From: SG8-30 sp963695085
GTDB taxonomy: Bacteria; Pseudomonadota; Gammaproteobacteria; Steroidobacterales; Steroidobacteraceae
Assembly: GCA_963695085.1 (NCBI GenBank)
Contig: CAVOFV010000008.1
Location: 1-64,000, forward strand
Direction of reading: 5' to 3'
Length of the DNA stretch: 64,000 nt
A program made the translations under genes and the position numbers. Numbering within the stretch: the stretch's first letter is position 1; the number at the start of each line of letters is the position of its first letter. The notes beneath the pieces are model-generated. The model was given only the letters and a program-made list of their open reading frames with translations, was not told the origin of the DNA and made no database searches. Positions 26,279 to 34,517 of the stretch are shown here, piece after piece.

Positions 26279-27109
26279 TCAATCGCGGCGGGGCGCGCCG
26301 CGGCTTGCGGGATTGAAGACGTTCCTCACGAACACATACAGGACCCACAACAGGGCCAGCGGGATGATCAGCGTCTCGAGCAGGAACACGACGATCAGGC
26401 GCACCACGTGCTCGGCGGCCTGTTCGGCGCTCAGCTTGAGGCTCGCGATCTTCTTCGAAAAATCGAACTGGTCCCTGGTGCTCTCCCACCAGCTCTTTTC
26501 CTGTTCGGCCGCGGCCCCGGGGGCCGGCGTCATGTCGTTGACCGACGCCGTCGCGTTGCCGATCACCTGTTCGCTCGCCTGATAGCGTTGTTCCAGGAAG
26601 GTGTGAAACAGCGCCTCGGTGCCGACGGTCGCAACCGGTATGGCGAAGCGCACCATCAGCGCCAGCACCAGCAGGCTGTTCAGCCAGCCCGGCCGCAGCC
26701 TGCCGAACCAGTACAAGCCGCCGCACACCAGCACGAGCGCCGTCAGCGCGATCTTCAGCGTGTAGTGCTGGCCGATCGTCAGCAGCACTTCCTGGATGCC
26801 GAACGACACGGTCGCCAGCAGCATCAGGTTGGCGAACTGCTCGACGAGGTCGTTGATGGGGTCGAGCACCTCGCCCACGCTGAACGTGGCGCTGGCGCCC
26901 ACGCCAAAGGTCAGTTCCGTGCCCTGTGCGACCGAGATCGCCGCGTTCAGCCCACGCGCCGCGGCGAACGTCACGAACGCGCGCTTGAGACCGGCCTCCA
27001 CGCCCTCGCCCGCCGGCTGGTCGAGCGGCGAGATCCAGGTCGCGATGGCGACGAGCGCCAGCAATGCGATCCACGCATATCGGTACGCGCCGCCCGGCAG
27101 TGATTTCAT
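26279..27109 (-). CDS. Integral membrane protein, unknown function
   Basis: A 276-residue protein with about six predicted helices: YAWIALLALVAIATWI, LMLLATVSFGIQEVLL, IALTALVLVCGGLYWF, SLLVLALMVRFAIPVATVG, and a long C-terminal LIVVFLLETLIIPLALLWVLYVFV. The soluble stretch between them contains a charged helical segment (EQEKSWWESTRDQFDFSKK). No family is recognised. ATG 27109 has GGAG six bases upstream; ATG 27148 is the longer alternative and would begin eight bases from the divergent SRPBCC gene's first ATG. Confidence 0.7.
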   Translation of the reverse strand: MKSLPGGAYRYAWIALLALVAIATWISPLDQPAGEGVEAGLKRAFVTFAAARGLNAAISVAQGTELTFGVGASATFSVGEVLDPINDLVEQFANLMLLATVSFGIQEVLLTIGQHYTLKIALTALVLVCGGLYWFGRLRPGWLNSLLVLALMVRFAIPVATVGTEALFHTFLEQRYQASEQVIGNATASVNDMTPAPGAAAEQEKSWWESTRDQFDFSKKIASLKLSAEQAAEHVVRLIVVFLLETLIIPLALLWVLYVFVRNVFNPASRGAPRRD

Positions 27110-27168
27110 GACGCTCTCCAGCATTCCGGTCTGTCGGTCGTTCGCCATTCGCCGCTATGCTACTCCGC

Positions 27169-27633
27169 ATGCCGGACCCGTCCACGCACCAGCACACACT
27201 CGAGCGCACCACCCGCCTGCCCCGCCCCGTGGAGCAGGTGTTCGCGTTCTTCGCCGATGCCACCAACCTCGAGCGCATCACGCCGCCGGAGCTGCGGTTC
27301 CGGATCGTGACGCCGCTGCCGATCGACATGCATCGCGGTACGCGCATCGACTACCGGCTCGCGCTGTTCGGCCTGCCGTTCGGCTGGGATACCGAGATCA
27401 GCGTGTGGGAACCGCCGCACCGGTTCGTGGACCGGCAGCTGGCCGGTCCCTACCGGCAGTGGAACCACACCCACGAGTTCGCGCCCGCTGGCGGCGGCAC
27501 GCACATGCTGGACCGGGTCGAGTACGTATTGCCGCTGGAACCGTTGGGGCGGATCGCGCTGCCGCTGGTGAGACGGCAACTCGAGCGCGTCTTCGATTAC
27601 CGCGAGGCGGCGATCCAGCGGTTGCTGGGCTGA
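27169..27633 (+). CDS. SRPBCC (START-like) ligand-binding protein
   Basis: A 154-residue protein with the SRPBCC pattern: RLPRPVEQVFAFFADATNLERITPPELRF, then the strand GTRIDYRLALFGLPFGWDTEISVWEPPHRFVDRQL, then YRQWNHTHEFAPAGGGTHMLDRVEYVLP and a long C-terminal helix. These form a helix-grip cavity for a hydrophobic ligand. The closest general group is the cell-division-inhibitor-like SRPBCC proteins. An earlier ATG at 27157 is possible. The ligand is unknown. Confidence 0.8.
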   Translation: MPDPSTHQHTLERTTRLPRPVEQVFAFFADATNLERITPPELRFRIVTPLPIDMHRGTRIDYRLALFGLPFGWDTEISVWEPPHRFVDRQLAGPYRQWNHTHEFAPAGGGTHMLDRVEYVLPLEPLGRIALPLVRRQLERVFDYREAAIQRLLG

Positions 27634-27688
27634 GCGGCCGGCGCGCCACTTCAGTAGACTGGAACCCTCCAGGCGCCGACAGACGACC

Positions 27689-28234
27689 ATGAGCAACGAC
27701 CTGCGCGACCAGCTGCTGAAAGCGGGCCTCGTCAGCAAGACGAAGGCGACCCAGGTCAAGCACCAGGAAGAGCGCAAGCAGCACCTGCAGAAGAAGGGGC
27801 AGAAACCTGCCCAGACCGACGAGCAGAAGCGGGCTGCAGCGGCGCAGGCGCACGCGATCAAGGTGGCGCGCGACCGGGAGCTGGACCGCGAGCGCCACGC
27901 CCAGGCGGAGGCGAAGGCCCGTGCTGCCGGGATCACGCAGCTGATCGAGCAGAACCAGCTGCCGGTGCCCGAGGGCGAGGAGTACTTCAACTTCGTGGCC
28001 GAAGGCAAGGTGCGCCGCATTGCGGTCAACGCGGAGCTACGCAAGCGCCTGGTCCGCGGCGAGCTGGCCATCGTGCGTCACGAGGGCCACTCGGCGCTGG
28101 TGCCGGCGGAGACGGCCGCGCGTATCCGCGAACGCGATGAGCATGCGCTGATCCCGTACGGCGAGCAGGCGGAATCCGCCGACGCGGACGACGCCTACGC
28201 GGACTTCGTCGTCCCCGACGACCTGCGCTGGTAG
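27689..28234 (+). CDS. YaiL-like DUF2058 family protein
   Basis: A 181-residue protein. SNDLRDQLLKAGLVSKTKATQVKHQ followed by a long Lys/Gln/Ala-rich charged helix is the DUF2058/YaiL signature. The C-terminal half, YFNFVAEGKVRRIAVNAELRKRLVRGELAIVRHEGHSALVPAETAARIRERD, is the globular part. The E. coli member has been annotated as nucleoprotein-associated, but its role is unsettled. This is a common gammaproteobacterial gene and supports the taxonomic reading of the window. Confidence 0.9.
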   Translation: MSNDLRDQLLKAGLVSKTKATQVKHQEERKQHLQKKGQKPAQTDEQKRAAAAQAHAIKVARDRELDRERHAQAEAKARAAGITQLIEQNQLPVPEGEEYFNFVAEGKVRRIAVNAELRKRLVRGELAIVRHEGHSALVPAETAARIRERDEHALIPYGEQAESADADDAYADFVVPDDLRW

Positions 28235-28266
28235 CGACGCCTGGCCGATATCCGGAGACGACGCCG

Positions 28267-28881
28267 ATGCCACCGACCCGCGACAATCGAGCACTCCGGC
28301 ACTACCCGTCGTTCCGGCGGTTGCCGACGACGGCGGGCTGGAGCGACCTCGCGTTGCCGGAGCGCGTACTGACGCAACTGCGTGAAATCGCGGTGCGCGC
28401 CAGACGCAACCTGCGCCGGCGCACGGGCACCGGCACGCCGGTTCGCCGCCGGCCGGCCCGCAGTGGCCGGGTGCTGTTCGTCGGACATCCCGGCACCGGA
28501 AAGACGCTGGCTGCCCAGGTGCTGGCCGGCGAACTCCGTCTGCCCCTCTATCGCATCGACCTGGCGGCCGTCGTCAGCAAGTACATCGGCGAGACCGAAA
28601 AGAACCTGCGCCAGCTATTCGACGCCGCCGGGGACAGCAACGCGATCCTGTTCTTCGACGAGGCCGACGCATTGTTCGGCAAGCGCAGCAAAGTGAAGGA
28701 CAGCCACGACCGCTACGCCAACATCGACTTCGGCTGCCTGCTGCAGCGCATCGAACAGCACCGGGGCCTGCTGATCCTGGCGACCAACCTCAAGAGCGCG
28801 CTGGATCCGGCGTTCATGCGCCGGATGGGCTATATCGTGCAGTTTCCGCGCCCGCGCCGCGCGCGCCGCACGGCGATCTGA
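28267..28881 (+). CDS. Truncated AAA+ ATPase, contractile-injection-system type
   Basis: A 204-residue protein. Walker A is GHPGTGKT, Walker B ILFFDEAD, and sensor 1 LATNLKS. The stretches YRIDLAAVVSKYIGETEKNLRQLFDAA and FGKRSKVKDSHDRYANID closely resemble the AAA ATPase of extracellular contractile injection systems (Afp15/Pvc15 type). The usual C-terminal lid domain is missing: the frame stops just after QFPRPRRARRTAI. The N-terminal part is also short. No tail-tube, sheath or baseplate genes are nearby. It is probably a decayed remnant; ATP binding could persist but hexamer function is doubtful. GGAG precedes the ATG. Confidence 0.75.
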   Translation: MPPTRDNRALRHYPSFRRLPTTAGWSDLALPERVLTQLREIAVRARRNLRRRTGTGTPVRRRPARSGRVLFVGHPGTGKTLAAQVLAGELRLPLYRIDLAAVVSKYIGETEKNLRQLFDAAGDSNAILFFDEADALFGKRSKVKDSHDRYANIDFGCLLQRIEQHRGLLILATNLKSALDPAFMRRMGYIVQFPRPRRARRTAI

Positions 28882-29097
28882 GTGACAGACTTCGCGGGAC
28901 GCGCGCCCCGGGTGCCCGGCTCGGTCTGGGCTGATTCCAGCGGCTATCCTGGTCGTGGCGCCAGCGCCGCGTGACGTCGTTCACGTCCGCGGCGATTTGG
29001 CTTCCCAACTGCCGCAATTCGGGTGCAGACTGACGGGGATCGAGCCGCAGTGCCAACGGCCGCAACCGACGAGGCTGGAGCTCACCGGAGCCACCCG

Positions 29098-29526
29098 ATG
29101 GAAGAATTCTGGGCCACACGAACCGGACGCTGGCGCGTCCGCCTGACGGGTGATCACGAGGGAACGCTGGTCGAGCGGCTGTACCGGCTGGTGTGCCTCG
29201 ACATCGACCAGCGCCTGCTGCCCGCGGGCGCGATCATGCCGGGTGCGCGCAGGGTCGCCGACGAACTCAACATCGACGAGGCGGCAGTCAACGAAGCCTA
29301 TCGGGCGTTGCAGAAAGACGGGTTCCTGGTGGACCGGCCGGGCACGGGCCTGTGCATCGCGAACCGGGACTCCGGCGACAAGCCGGTCGGCGACGACACG
29401 CAGGTCCGCTTCGAGAAGAACCTGCTCGCCACCGCCCGCCGCGCCGCGGACCACGGCATGTCCGCCAAGGACGCCTCGGGGATCTTCCCGCGTCCCCGCA
29501 TCAAGCCCGACGCCGACAAGGACTGA
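29098..29526 (+). CDS. GntR-family (YtrA-like) transcriptional regulator
   Basis: A 142-residue protein with a GntR winged helix: LVERLYRLVCLDIDQRLLPAGAIMPGARRVADELNIDEAAVNEAYRALQKDGFLVDRPGTGLCI. Only a short helical tail follows, so it lacks a large effector domain, as in the YtrA subgroup. Such proteins often control adjacent transporter or stress genes. The ATG has GGAG seven bases upstream. It sits upstream of the 40-residue candidate gene and the metallopeptidase, with about 195 bases between, and could regulate them. Confidence 0.85.
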   Translation: MEEFWATRTGRWRVRLTGDHEGTLVERLYRLVCLDIDQRLLPAGAIMPGARRVADELNIDEAAVNEAYRALQKDGFLVDRPGTGLCIANRDSGDKPVGDDTQVRFEKNLLATARRAADHGMSAKDASGIFPRPRIKPDADKD

Positions 29527-29721
29527 AACCCAGGCTGTTTCGCCGCTGCCGCCGCAACGATGCTGCGATGCAGTAGGCTGCGTGCGCGCTGCCCAACCCG
29601 TCCGGCTTGCCCGTCATGTGCAACGGGCGTACGGTAATTCGCGACCAGCGCAGCAGTGCCTGAAAGCGAGCCGGATGGTTCGAACGATGCTGCAGTCGCG
29701 GACCGTCCAGCAGGGTGATCC
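29527..29721. other. Intergenic interval before the metallopeptidase cassette
   Basis: Nothing is recognised here. It follows the GntR gene and precedes a possible small gene, so it is the likely site of a promoter or GntR operator for the downstream cassette, but no clear motif stands out. Confidence 0.35.
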
Positions 29722-29844
29722 ATGCCTGACCCGATCGTCTCCCCCGTGACCGCCATCGCGCCGCACGCGGCGCTGCGCGCGCACGTCAATCCGGGCCGGC
29801 CGCGTCCGGCCGGCTTTCCGTATCCGGCAGCGGGCGCCGGCTGA
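29722..29844 (+). CDS. Possible 40-residue Pro/Ala-rich protein
   Basis: An ATG with AGGGTGA upstream opens a frame of 40 codons rich in Pro, Ala and Gly (starts MPDPIVSPVTAIAP, ends FPYPAAGAG). It stops three bases before the metallopeptidase ATG, the spacing of translationally coupled genes. No family match is known. In this GC-rich DNA a short open frame can arise by chance, so the case rests on the ribosome site and the tight coupling. Confidence 0.35.
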   Translation: MPDPIVSPVTAIAPHAALRAHVNPGRPRPAGFPYPAAGAG

Positions 29845-29847
29845 ACG

Positions 29848-31593
29848 ATGGCCACTCGTCGCAAGCCGACGGTTGCAGCCAGCACCAGGCGCGGCCGCCA
29901 GGACGTGCCGACGCGCGAGTTCACTGTGCTGGCCCAGGATCCCGCGGTGCGCGGCCCCGGCGGCCGGGCGCTCACGACGCGCCTCACGCTGCCCGCCGAA
30001 CGCCTCGAGGCGGGTCCCAAGGGGCACCGCGTGCATGTCATCGACTTCGACGCCTCCAGCGGCAAGTACTACGCGCCGCGCACGACCGACCTGGAACAGG
30101 ACCCCTACCGCGACGTGACCGACCTCGGCCAGCTGGTCGGCGACCCTTACTTCCACCAGCAGAACGCCTACGCGATCGTGATGGCGACGCTGGCCGAGTT
30201 CCAGGCGGCGCTCGGCCGGCAGGTCAGCTGGGGCTTCGATTCGCCGGCGCACCAGCTCAAGGTGGCGCCGCACGCGTTCGCGGACGCCAATGCCTACTAC
30301 TCGCGGGAATCCGAGAGCCTGTGCTTCGGCTACTTCACCGGCGATACCGGGCGCACCGTCTACACCTGCCTGTCGCACGACATCGTCGCGCACGAGACCA
30401 GCCATGCGCTGCTCGACGGGCTGCGCAACTTCTATCTGTATCCGTCGCACGTCGACCAGGCCGCCTTCCACGAGGGGTTCTCGGACGTCGTCGCGCTGCT
30501 GTCGGTGCTGAAGAGCAGCGAGCTGCTCGAGCATTCCCTCGCCGCGGTCTCCGACAGCCGCAACCTGATCCGCAGCGCCTCGCTGTCGCGCGAGTCGCTC
30601 GAGGACAACGTGCTCTTGAAGCTCGGCGAGGAGTTCGGCCGCGAACTGTCGGCGGTGCGCGGCGACGCGCTGCGGCATTCGATCAGCCTCAAGCCGTCGC
30701 CGGACCTGCTGGGCCAGGACGAGTTCCAGGAACCGCACCGGCGCGGCGAGATTCTGGTCGCCGCGGTGATGGGCTGCTTCCTGTGGGTCTGGGAGCGGCG
30801 CCTCGACCCGCTCGGCCGCGAACGGCACCTGGCGCTCAATCGCCAGGTGGTCGCCGGAGAAGGCGCCACCGCGGCCAGGCAACTGCTTAGGATCGTCATC
30901 CGCGCGCTCGACTACCTGCCGCCCGTGGACATGACTTTCCCGGACTACCTGAGCGCGCTCCTGACCGCCGACCAGCAGCTCTACCCGGACGACAGCCGCT
31001 ATCACTACCGCGACGTGTTCCGGCAGGTGTTCGCGACCTTCGGCATCGCGCCGGCCGTCAACCCCGACAGCGACGGCATCTGGGACCCACCGCCGGCCGC
31101 CAGGCCGCTCAGCTACGACGGGCTGCACTTCGACTCGATGCAGCGCGACCCGGACACGGTGTTCCGCTTCATCTGGGAGAACCGCTCGGCGCTGGGCGTC
31201 GATCCCGAGGCGTTTACCCGCGTGATCTCGCTGCGGCCCTGCGTGCGGGTCAGCAACGACGGCTTCGTGCTGCGCGAGACGCTGGTCGAGTACGTGCAGA
31301 CCCTGCAGGTACAGGCCTACGAACTCGAGCGCATGGACATCCCCAAGCCGGTCGGCCTGTCCGGCCAGGCGACAGTACGGCTGTACGGCGGCGGCACGCT
31401 TGTGTTCAACGAGTTCGGGCGGCTCAAGTTCCACATCGGCACCGGCGTGCGCAGCAAGCTGCAGGGCCAGCGCGTGGCGAGCCTGTACGCGCGTGGCGCC
31501 TTCAACCGCGACGAGCCGAACTTCGCCAGCTTCGCGCAGCCGCACCGCCGGCGCATGACCGCGCGCCTGCAGTCGTTCGGGGAGCAGTGGTAG
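29848..31593 (+). CDS. Gluzincin-type zinc metallopeptidase
   Basis: A 581-residue protein without a signal peptide. HETSH (residues 182-186) is an HExxH zinc site, and Glu209 in AAFHEGFSDVVALL stands where thermolysin-like gluzincins have their third zinc ligand in an NExxSD motif. The upstream region ANAYYSRESESLCFGYF also recalls M4 peptidases, which place a YN..FYDG-type strand before the active site. About 300 residues beyond have no recognised domain. It is probably cytoplasmic. It is tightly linked to the MBL-fold gene, whose start lies two bases after its stop. The target is unknown. Confidence 0.75.
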   Translation: MATRRKPTVAASTRRGRQDVPTREFTVLAQDPAVRGPGGRALTTRLTLPAERLEAGPKGHRVHVIDFDASSGKYYAPRTTDLEQDPYRDVTDLGQLVGDPYFHQQNAYAIVMATLAEFQAALGRQVSWGFDSPAHQLKVAPHAFADANAYYSRESESLCFGYFTGDTGRTVYTCLSHDIVAHETSHALLDGLRNFYLYPSHVDQAAFHEGFSDVVALLSVLKSSELLEHSLAAVSDSRNLIRSASLSRESLEDNVLLKLGEEFGRELSAVRGDALRHSISLKPSPDLLGQDEFQEPHRRGEILVAAVMGCFLWVWERRLDPLGRERHLALNRQVVAGEGATAARQLLRIVIRALDYLPPVDMTFPDYLSALLTADQQLYPDDSRYHYRDVFRQVFATFGIAPAVNPDSDGIWDPPPAARPLSYDGLHFDSMQRDPDTVFRFIWENRSALGVDPEAFTRVISLRPCVRVSNDGFVLRETLVEYVQTLQVQAYELERMDIPKPVGLSGQATVRLYGGGTLVFNEFGRLKFHIGTGVRSKLQGQRVASLYARGAFNRDEPNFASFAQPHRRRMTARLQSFGEQW

Positions 31594-31595
31594 CG

Positions 31596-32882
31596 ATGCC
31601 AGACAGCACGCCCATGTCGCTGACGGTGCGCACCTACGACGTCGGGTTCGGCGACTGCTTCCTGCTGACATTCCATTACGCGACACGCTCGCGGCACGTG
31701 CTGATCGACTTCGGCAGCATGCGCACGCCGACCGGCAAGACGGCCGGCGGCAAGCCCATCAAGAGCCGCTACCTCAACCACATCGCCGGGCAGATCGCCG
31801 AGGACTGCGACGGACGGCTCGACGTCGTCGTGGCCACGCACCGGCACCAGGACCACATCAGCGGCTTTGCGCGCGCCCGGGGCAAGGGACCGGGCGAGAT
31901 CATCCGCGGCCTCAAGCCGCGCCTCGTCATCCAGCCGTGGACCGAGGACCCGAAGGCGGCCACGGACGCGACCGCGCCGACCCGATCGCTGCACGTGAAG
32001 ACGCTGGCGCAGATGCAGGACATGGCCGGTCACCTTGCGACCGTCGCAAAGTCGCTGCGTGGCGAGGGATTCAGGGCGATGCGGGCGGAACTCGCCGCGA
32101 TCGGGCTCGACAACATCAGCAACCGCGACGCGATCGAGAACCTGCAGGGCATGGCGCCGAACCGGTTCGTGCACTACGGCCGCTCGGCCGGGCTGGGCCG
32201 CATCCTGCCCGGCGTCAAGGTGACCGTACTCGGACCGCCCACCATCGACCAGACCAACACGATCCTGAAACAGCGCAGCCGCGACGCCGACGAGTTCTGG
32301 CACCTGAACGCGGCCTACTGGCGCCGGCTCGCGCTGACCGCGCGGCACCACGGCGACGGCGCGCCGCTGTTCCCGAAACACCCGACCCGCTCGCTGCCGC
32401 GCTCAGCCGGATGGTTCAGGTACATGATGATGCGCGAGCGCGCCGAGACGCTGCTGTCGATCGTGCGCTCGCTGGACCAGGCCATGAACAACACCAGCGT
32501 GATCCTGTTGTTCGAGGTCAACGGCAAGTCGCTGCTGTTCCCCGGCGACGCCCAGTACGAGAACTGGATGTATGCGCTCGGCAAGCCGGCGGTGGTCAGG
32601 AAGCTGGCCGCGGTGGACCTGTACAAGGTCGGCCACCACGGCAGTCTCAACGCGACGCCGCGCTCGCTGTGGAACGCGTTCGAGCAGAAGGGCGCGGCCA
32701 GCAAGCGCGGTCGCCTGAAGACGCTGTTGTCAACCAGGAAGGGGGTGCACGGCAGCGTCGACCGCAAGACCGAGGTGCCGCGCCGCTCGCTGGTCAATGC
32801 GCTCGCGAAGCACAGCGCGTTGACCGAGACCGAGGATTTCGCGCCGCATGAACTGTCGCGGCCGGTGACGCTGCCGCTCTAG
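31596..32882 (+). CDS. Metallo-beta-lactamase-fold hydrolase (ComEC C-terminal-like)
   Basis: A 428-residue protein. VRTYDVGFGDCFLLTF is the opening strand of MBL-fold proteins of the ComEC/Rec2-like kind. THRHQDH (residues 81-87) supplies the HxHxDH metal site; SVILLFEVNGKSLLFPGDAQ and KVGHHGSLNATP supply the later metal ligands. Related proteins are often phosphodiesterases or nucleases. No signal peptide is seen. The ATG is two bases after the metallopeptidase stop; a GTG three codons earlier overlaps it. The pair is almost certainly one operon. Confidence 0.85.
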   Translation: MPDSTPMSLTVRTYDVGFGDCFLLTFHYATRSRHVLIDFGSMRTPTGKTAGGKPIKSRYLNHIAGQIAEDCDGRLDVVVATHRHQDHISGFARARGKGPGEIIRGLKPRLVIQPWTEDPKAATDATAPTRSLHVKTLAQMQDMAGHLATVAKSLRGEGFRAMRAELAAIGLDNISNRDAIENLQGMAPNRFVHYGRSAGLGRILPGVKVTVLGPPTIDQTNTILKQRSRDADEFWHLNAAYWRRLALTARHHGDGAPLFPKHPTRSLPRSAGWFRYMMMRERAETLLSIVRSLDQAMNNTSVILLFEVNGKSLLFPGDAQYENWMYALGKPAVVRKLAAVDLYKVGHHGSLNATPRSLWNAFEQKGAASKRGRLKTLLSTRKGVHGSVDRKTEVPRRSLVNALAKHSALTETEDFAPHELSRPVTLPL

Positions 32883-32925
32883 GGACTGCCGGCGGCAACC
32901 GCGAACGTGGCGCCGCCGGATCCTG

Positions 32926-33402
32926 TCACGCGGCCCGGGCCTCGCGCTTGGCCTGCTCGTAGAACCGCCGCGGCACCGGTGGCGACTCGTCGTCGGCCGC
33001 CGCCCAGGCGCTGCGGAAGGCGGTGAGCAGCGTCTCACCCTCCTCCGTGCGGTGCGGCCAGCCCACCGTCAGGTACTCCTCCAGTTGCCGCCGCAGCTGG
33101 CCGAAGCGGATCGCGGCCTGCTTGTGCCGCGCCGCGCTCTCTGACGCCCGCAACGACGTCTGCAGTGCGGCCAGGATGGCGGCGACCAGGCCGAGCGCGC
33201 CCGCGATGAATGCCGAGGCGTTCCCGGCGGACATGGCGAACGCGCTGGTTCCGGAGATGGCGGCGCACACGGCGGTGCCCACGCCCAGCCACAGGTTCAG
33301 CTGCTCGTACCAGCGCGACGCGTTCCAGTGGCCACGGTGCAGGATCCGGAGCGACACGAGCCACTCCTGGACGTATCGGTCATCGCTGTCCATCTCGATC
33401 AT
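32926..33402 (-). CDS. SLATT-domain two-helix membrane protein
   Basis: A 158-residue protein. An N-terminal amphipathic region (DDRYVQEWLVSLRILHRGHWNASRWYEQ) precedes two membrane helices (residues about 36-55 and 62-82: LNLWLGVGTAVCAAIS and AFIAGALGLVAAILAAL). A cytoplasmic helix follows (ESAARHKQAAIRFGQLRRQLEEYL). This order matches SLATT domains, two-helix effectors linked to nucleotide-signalled conflict systems and thought to form pores. No SMODS, SLOG or TIR gene is adjacent. It is convergent with the MBL gene, 43 bases between stops. ATG 33402 is preferred over an upstream TTG. Confidence 0.78.
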   Translation of the reverse strand: MIEMDSDDRYVQEWLVSLRILHRGHWNASRWYEQLNLWLGVGTAVCAAISGTSAFAMSAGNASAFIAGALGLVAAILAALQTSLRASESAARHKQAAIRFGQLRRQLEEYLTVGWPHRTEEGETLLTAFRSAWAAADDESPPVPRRFYEQAKREARAA

Positions 33403-33629
33403 GGCGATTCCATCCTCAGTCAATTCGCACCGGCCGCCACGACAAACGACTGGCTGCGATGACGATCATCGACCCGCCGCCGACCGGGGCCACGCCGATT
33501 CTACGCCTGCCGGGCGCGTGCCGGCGCCGCGAGGGACAGCGGGAAAGCTGCGTTCGCCCAACCGCTGCTCACTCGGTAAAATCAGCCACTGAAGGCTTAC
33601 CCCGTTCGATTCAATGACAAGGAGACACC

Positions 33630-34031
33630 ATGAGCCTGTTTGGCAAGATCCTCGGCAAGCTCGGTTTTGGCAGCGCCAAGGCCGAGACCATTCCAAAAGT
33701 CGTCCCGAAGGCGATCCCGAAGCCCGTCGCGAAGCCGGTCGAAGTACCGAAGGCGCCCGTTGCGGTACCCGTGGTCGATGTCGTGGCCAAGCTCGAGAAG
33801 CTGGCCGCCGCGAACCCACAGAAACTCAACTGGAAGGTCTCGATCGTCGACCTGCTGAAGCTGCTCGACCTCGACAGCAGCTACTCGGCCAGGAAGGAAC
33901 TCGCGGCCGAGTTGAAGTGCCCCGCGGCCAACATGGGCGATTCGGCGAAGATGAACATGTGGCTGCACAAGACAGTGCTGAAGAAGATCGCCGAGAACGG
34001 CGGCAACATTCCGAAGGACCTGCTGGACTAG
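33630..34031 (+). CDS. DUF3597 family protein
   Basis: A 133-residue protein. MSLFGKILGKLGFG is followed by a Pro/Lys/Val-rich linker and the C-terminal domain VVDVVAKLEKLAAANPQKLNWKVSIVDLLKLLDLDSSYSARKELAAELKCP, the DUF3597 signature. AAGGAG lies six bases before the ATG. The domain resembles LysM-like or peptidoglycan-associated modules in some annotations, but function is unknown. Confidence 0.88.
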   Translation: MSLFGKILGKLGFGSAKAETIPKVVPKAIPKPVAKPVEVPKAPVAVPVVDVVAKLEKLAAANPQKLNWKVSIVDLLKLLDLDSSYSARKELAAELKCPAANMGDSAKMNMWLHKTVLKKIAENGGNIPKDLLD

Positions 34032-34050
34032 CCGGCACGCGGCGGGGCGC

Positions 34051-34401
34051 TCAGGCGCCCCGCCCGGTTTCCGGGACCTGCCGGAACTCGACATGGTCCA
34101 CGCCGTGCGGGGCGATGAGTTCGTTGACCCGCTTGCGGAACTCCGTGAACGTCCGCCGCTCGTCCTCGACGGCGGACAGCGCCTGCCAGGTTCCCCACGG
34201 CGGCATGCCCGGACCGCTCACCAGCACGATCAGGCGACGCCGCTTGCGGCCGCTGAACATGTAGGGCTCGGTGATGGCGGCGAGTTCCTCGCCGATCGCA
34301 GCCGGCCAGCCGGCCCGTAGCTTCGCGAACGCGTCCTGGTATTCATCGCCGGTCAGGACCGGCCGGGCCTTGCGCTTGCCACCCGGGATCGCGGGTTCCA
34401 C
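34051..34401 (-). CDS. Hypothetical protein, faintly DUF721-like
   Basis: A 116-residue basic protein. The order KLRAGWPAAIGEELAAITEPYMFSGRK, then RRLIVLVSGPG, then a helix and HVEFRQVPE recalls DUF721/DciA proteins, but similarity is weak. The start is GTG, two bases beyond the stop of a yhhN relic. No function is proposed. Confidence 0.45.
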   Translation of the reverse strand: MEPAIPGGKRKARPVLTGDEYQDAFAKLRAGWPAAIGEELAAITEPYMFSGRKRRRLIVLVSGPGMPPWGTWQALSAVEDERRTFTEFRKRVNELIAPHGVDHVEFRQVPETGRGA

Positions 34402-34402
34402 G

Positions 34403-34510
34403 TCAGCGACCTGTCGAGAACGCGAACCTGGACTGCGCGACGTCGGACAGCGGCAGGCCGACGAGCCGGATGGCGAAACCCACGCCGGGCATCAACATAT
34501 CGCGCGCGCC
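34403..34510 (-). pseudogene. Relic of a yhhN 3' end
   Basis: In frame these bases read MLMPGVGFAIRLVGLPL, then AFSTGR-stop. They match the end of the intact yhhN gene (RFLPGVGFANRAYGLPL, then AFSIGR-stop) at 35620-36285, and the nucleotide match over about 105 bases is obvious. The rest of the gene is absent. It lies directly beyond the stop of the Rieske gene, so the Rieske gene is bracketed by the whole yhhN and this fragment. Confidence 0.8.
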
Positions 34511-34517
34511 GCGTTCA

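Noticed and set aside
26279..27148. Membrane protein as part of a known transporter family
   Set aside because: The helices do not form any motif I recognise; left as unknown.
29614..31686. Long open frame on the minus strand opposite the metallopeptidase
   Set aside because: It is antisense to a gene with clear catalytic motifs, is rich in Arg/Val/Ala/His, and has no family pattern. Such frames are expected in GC-rich DNA.
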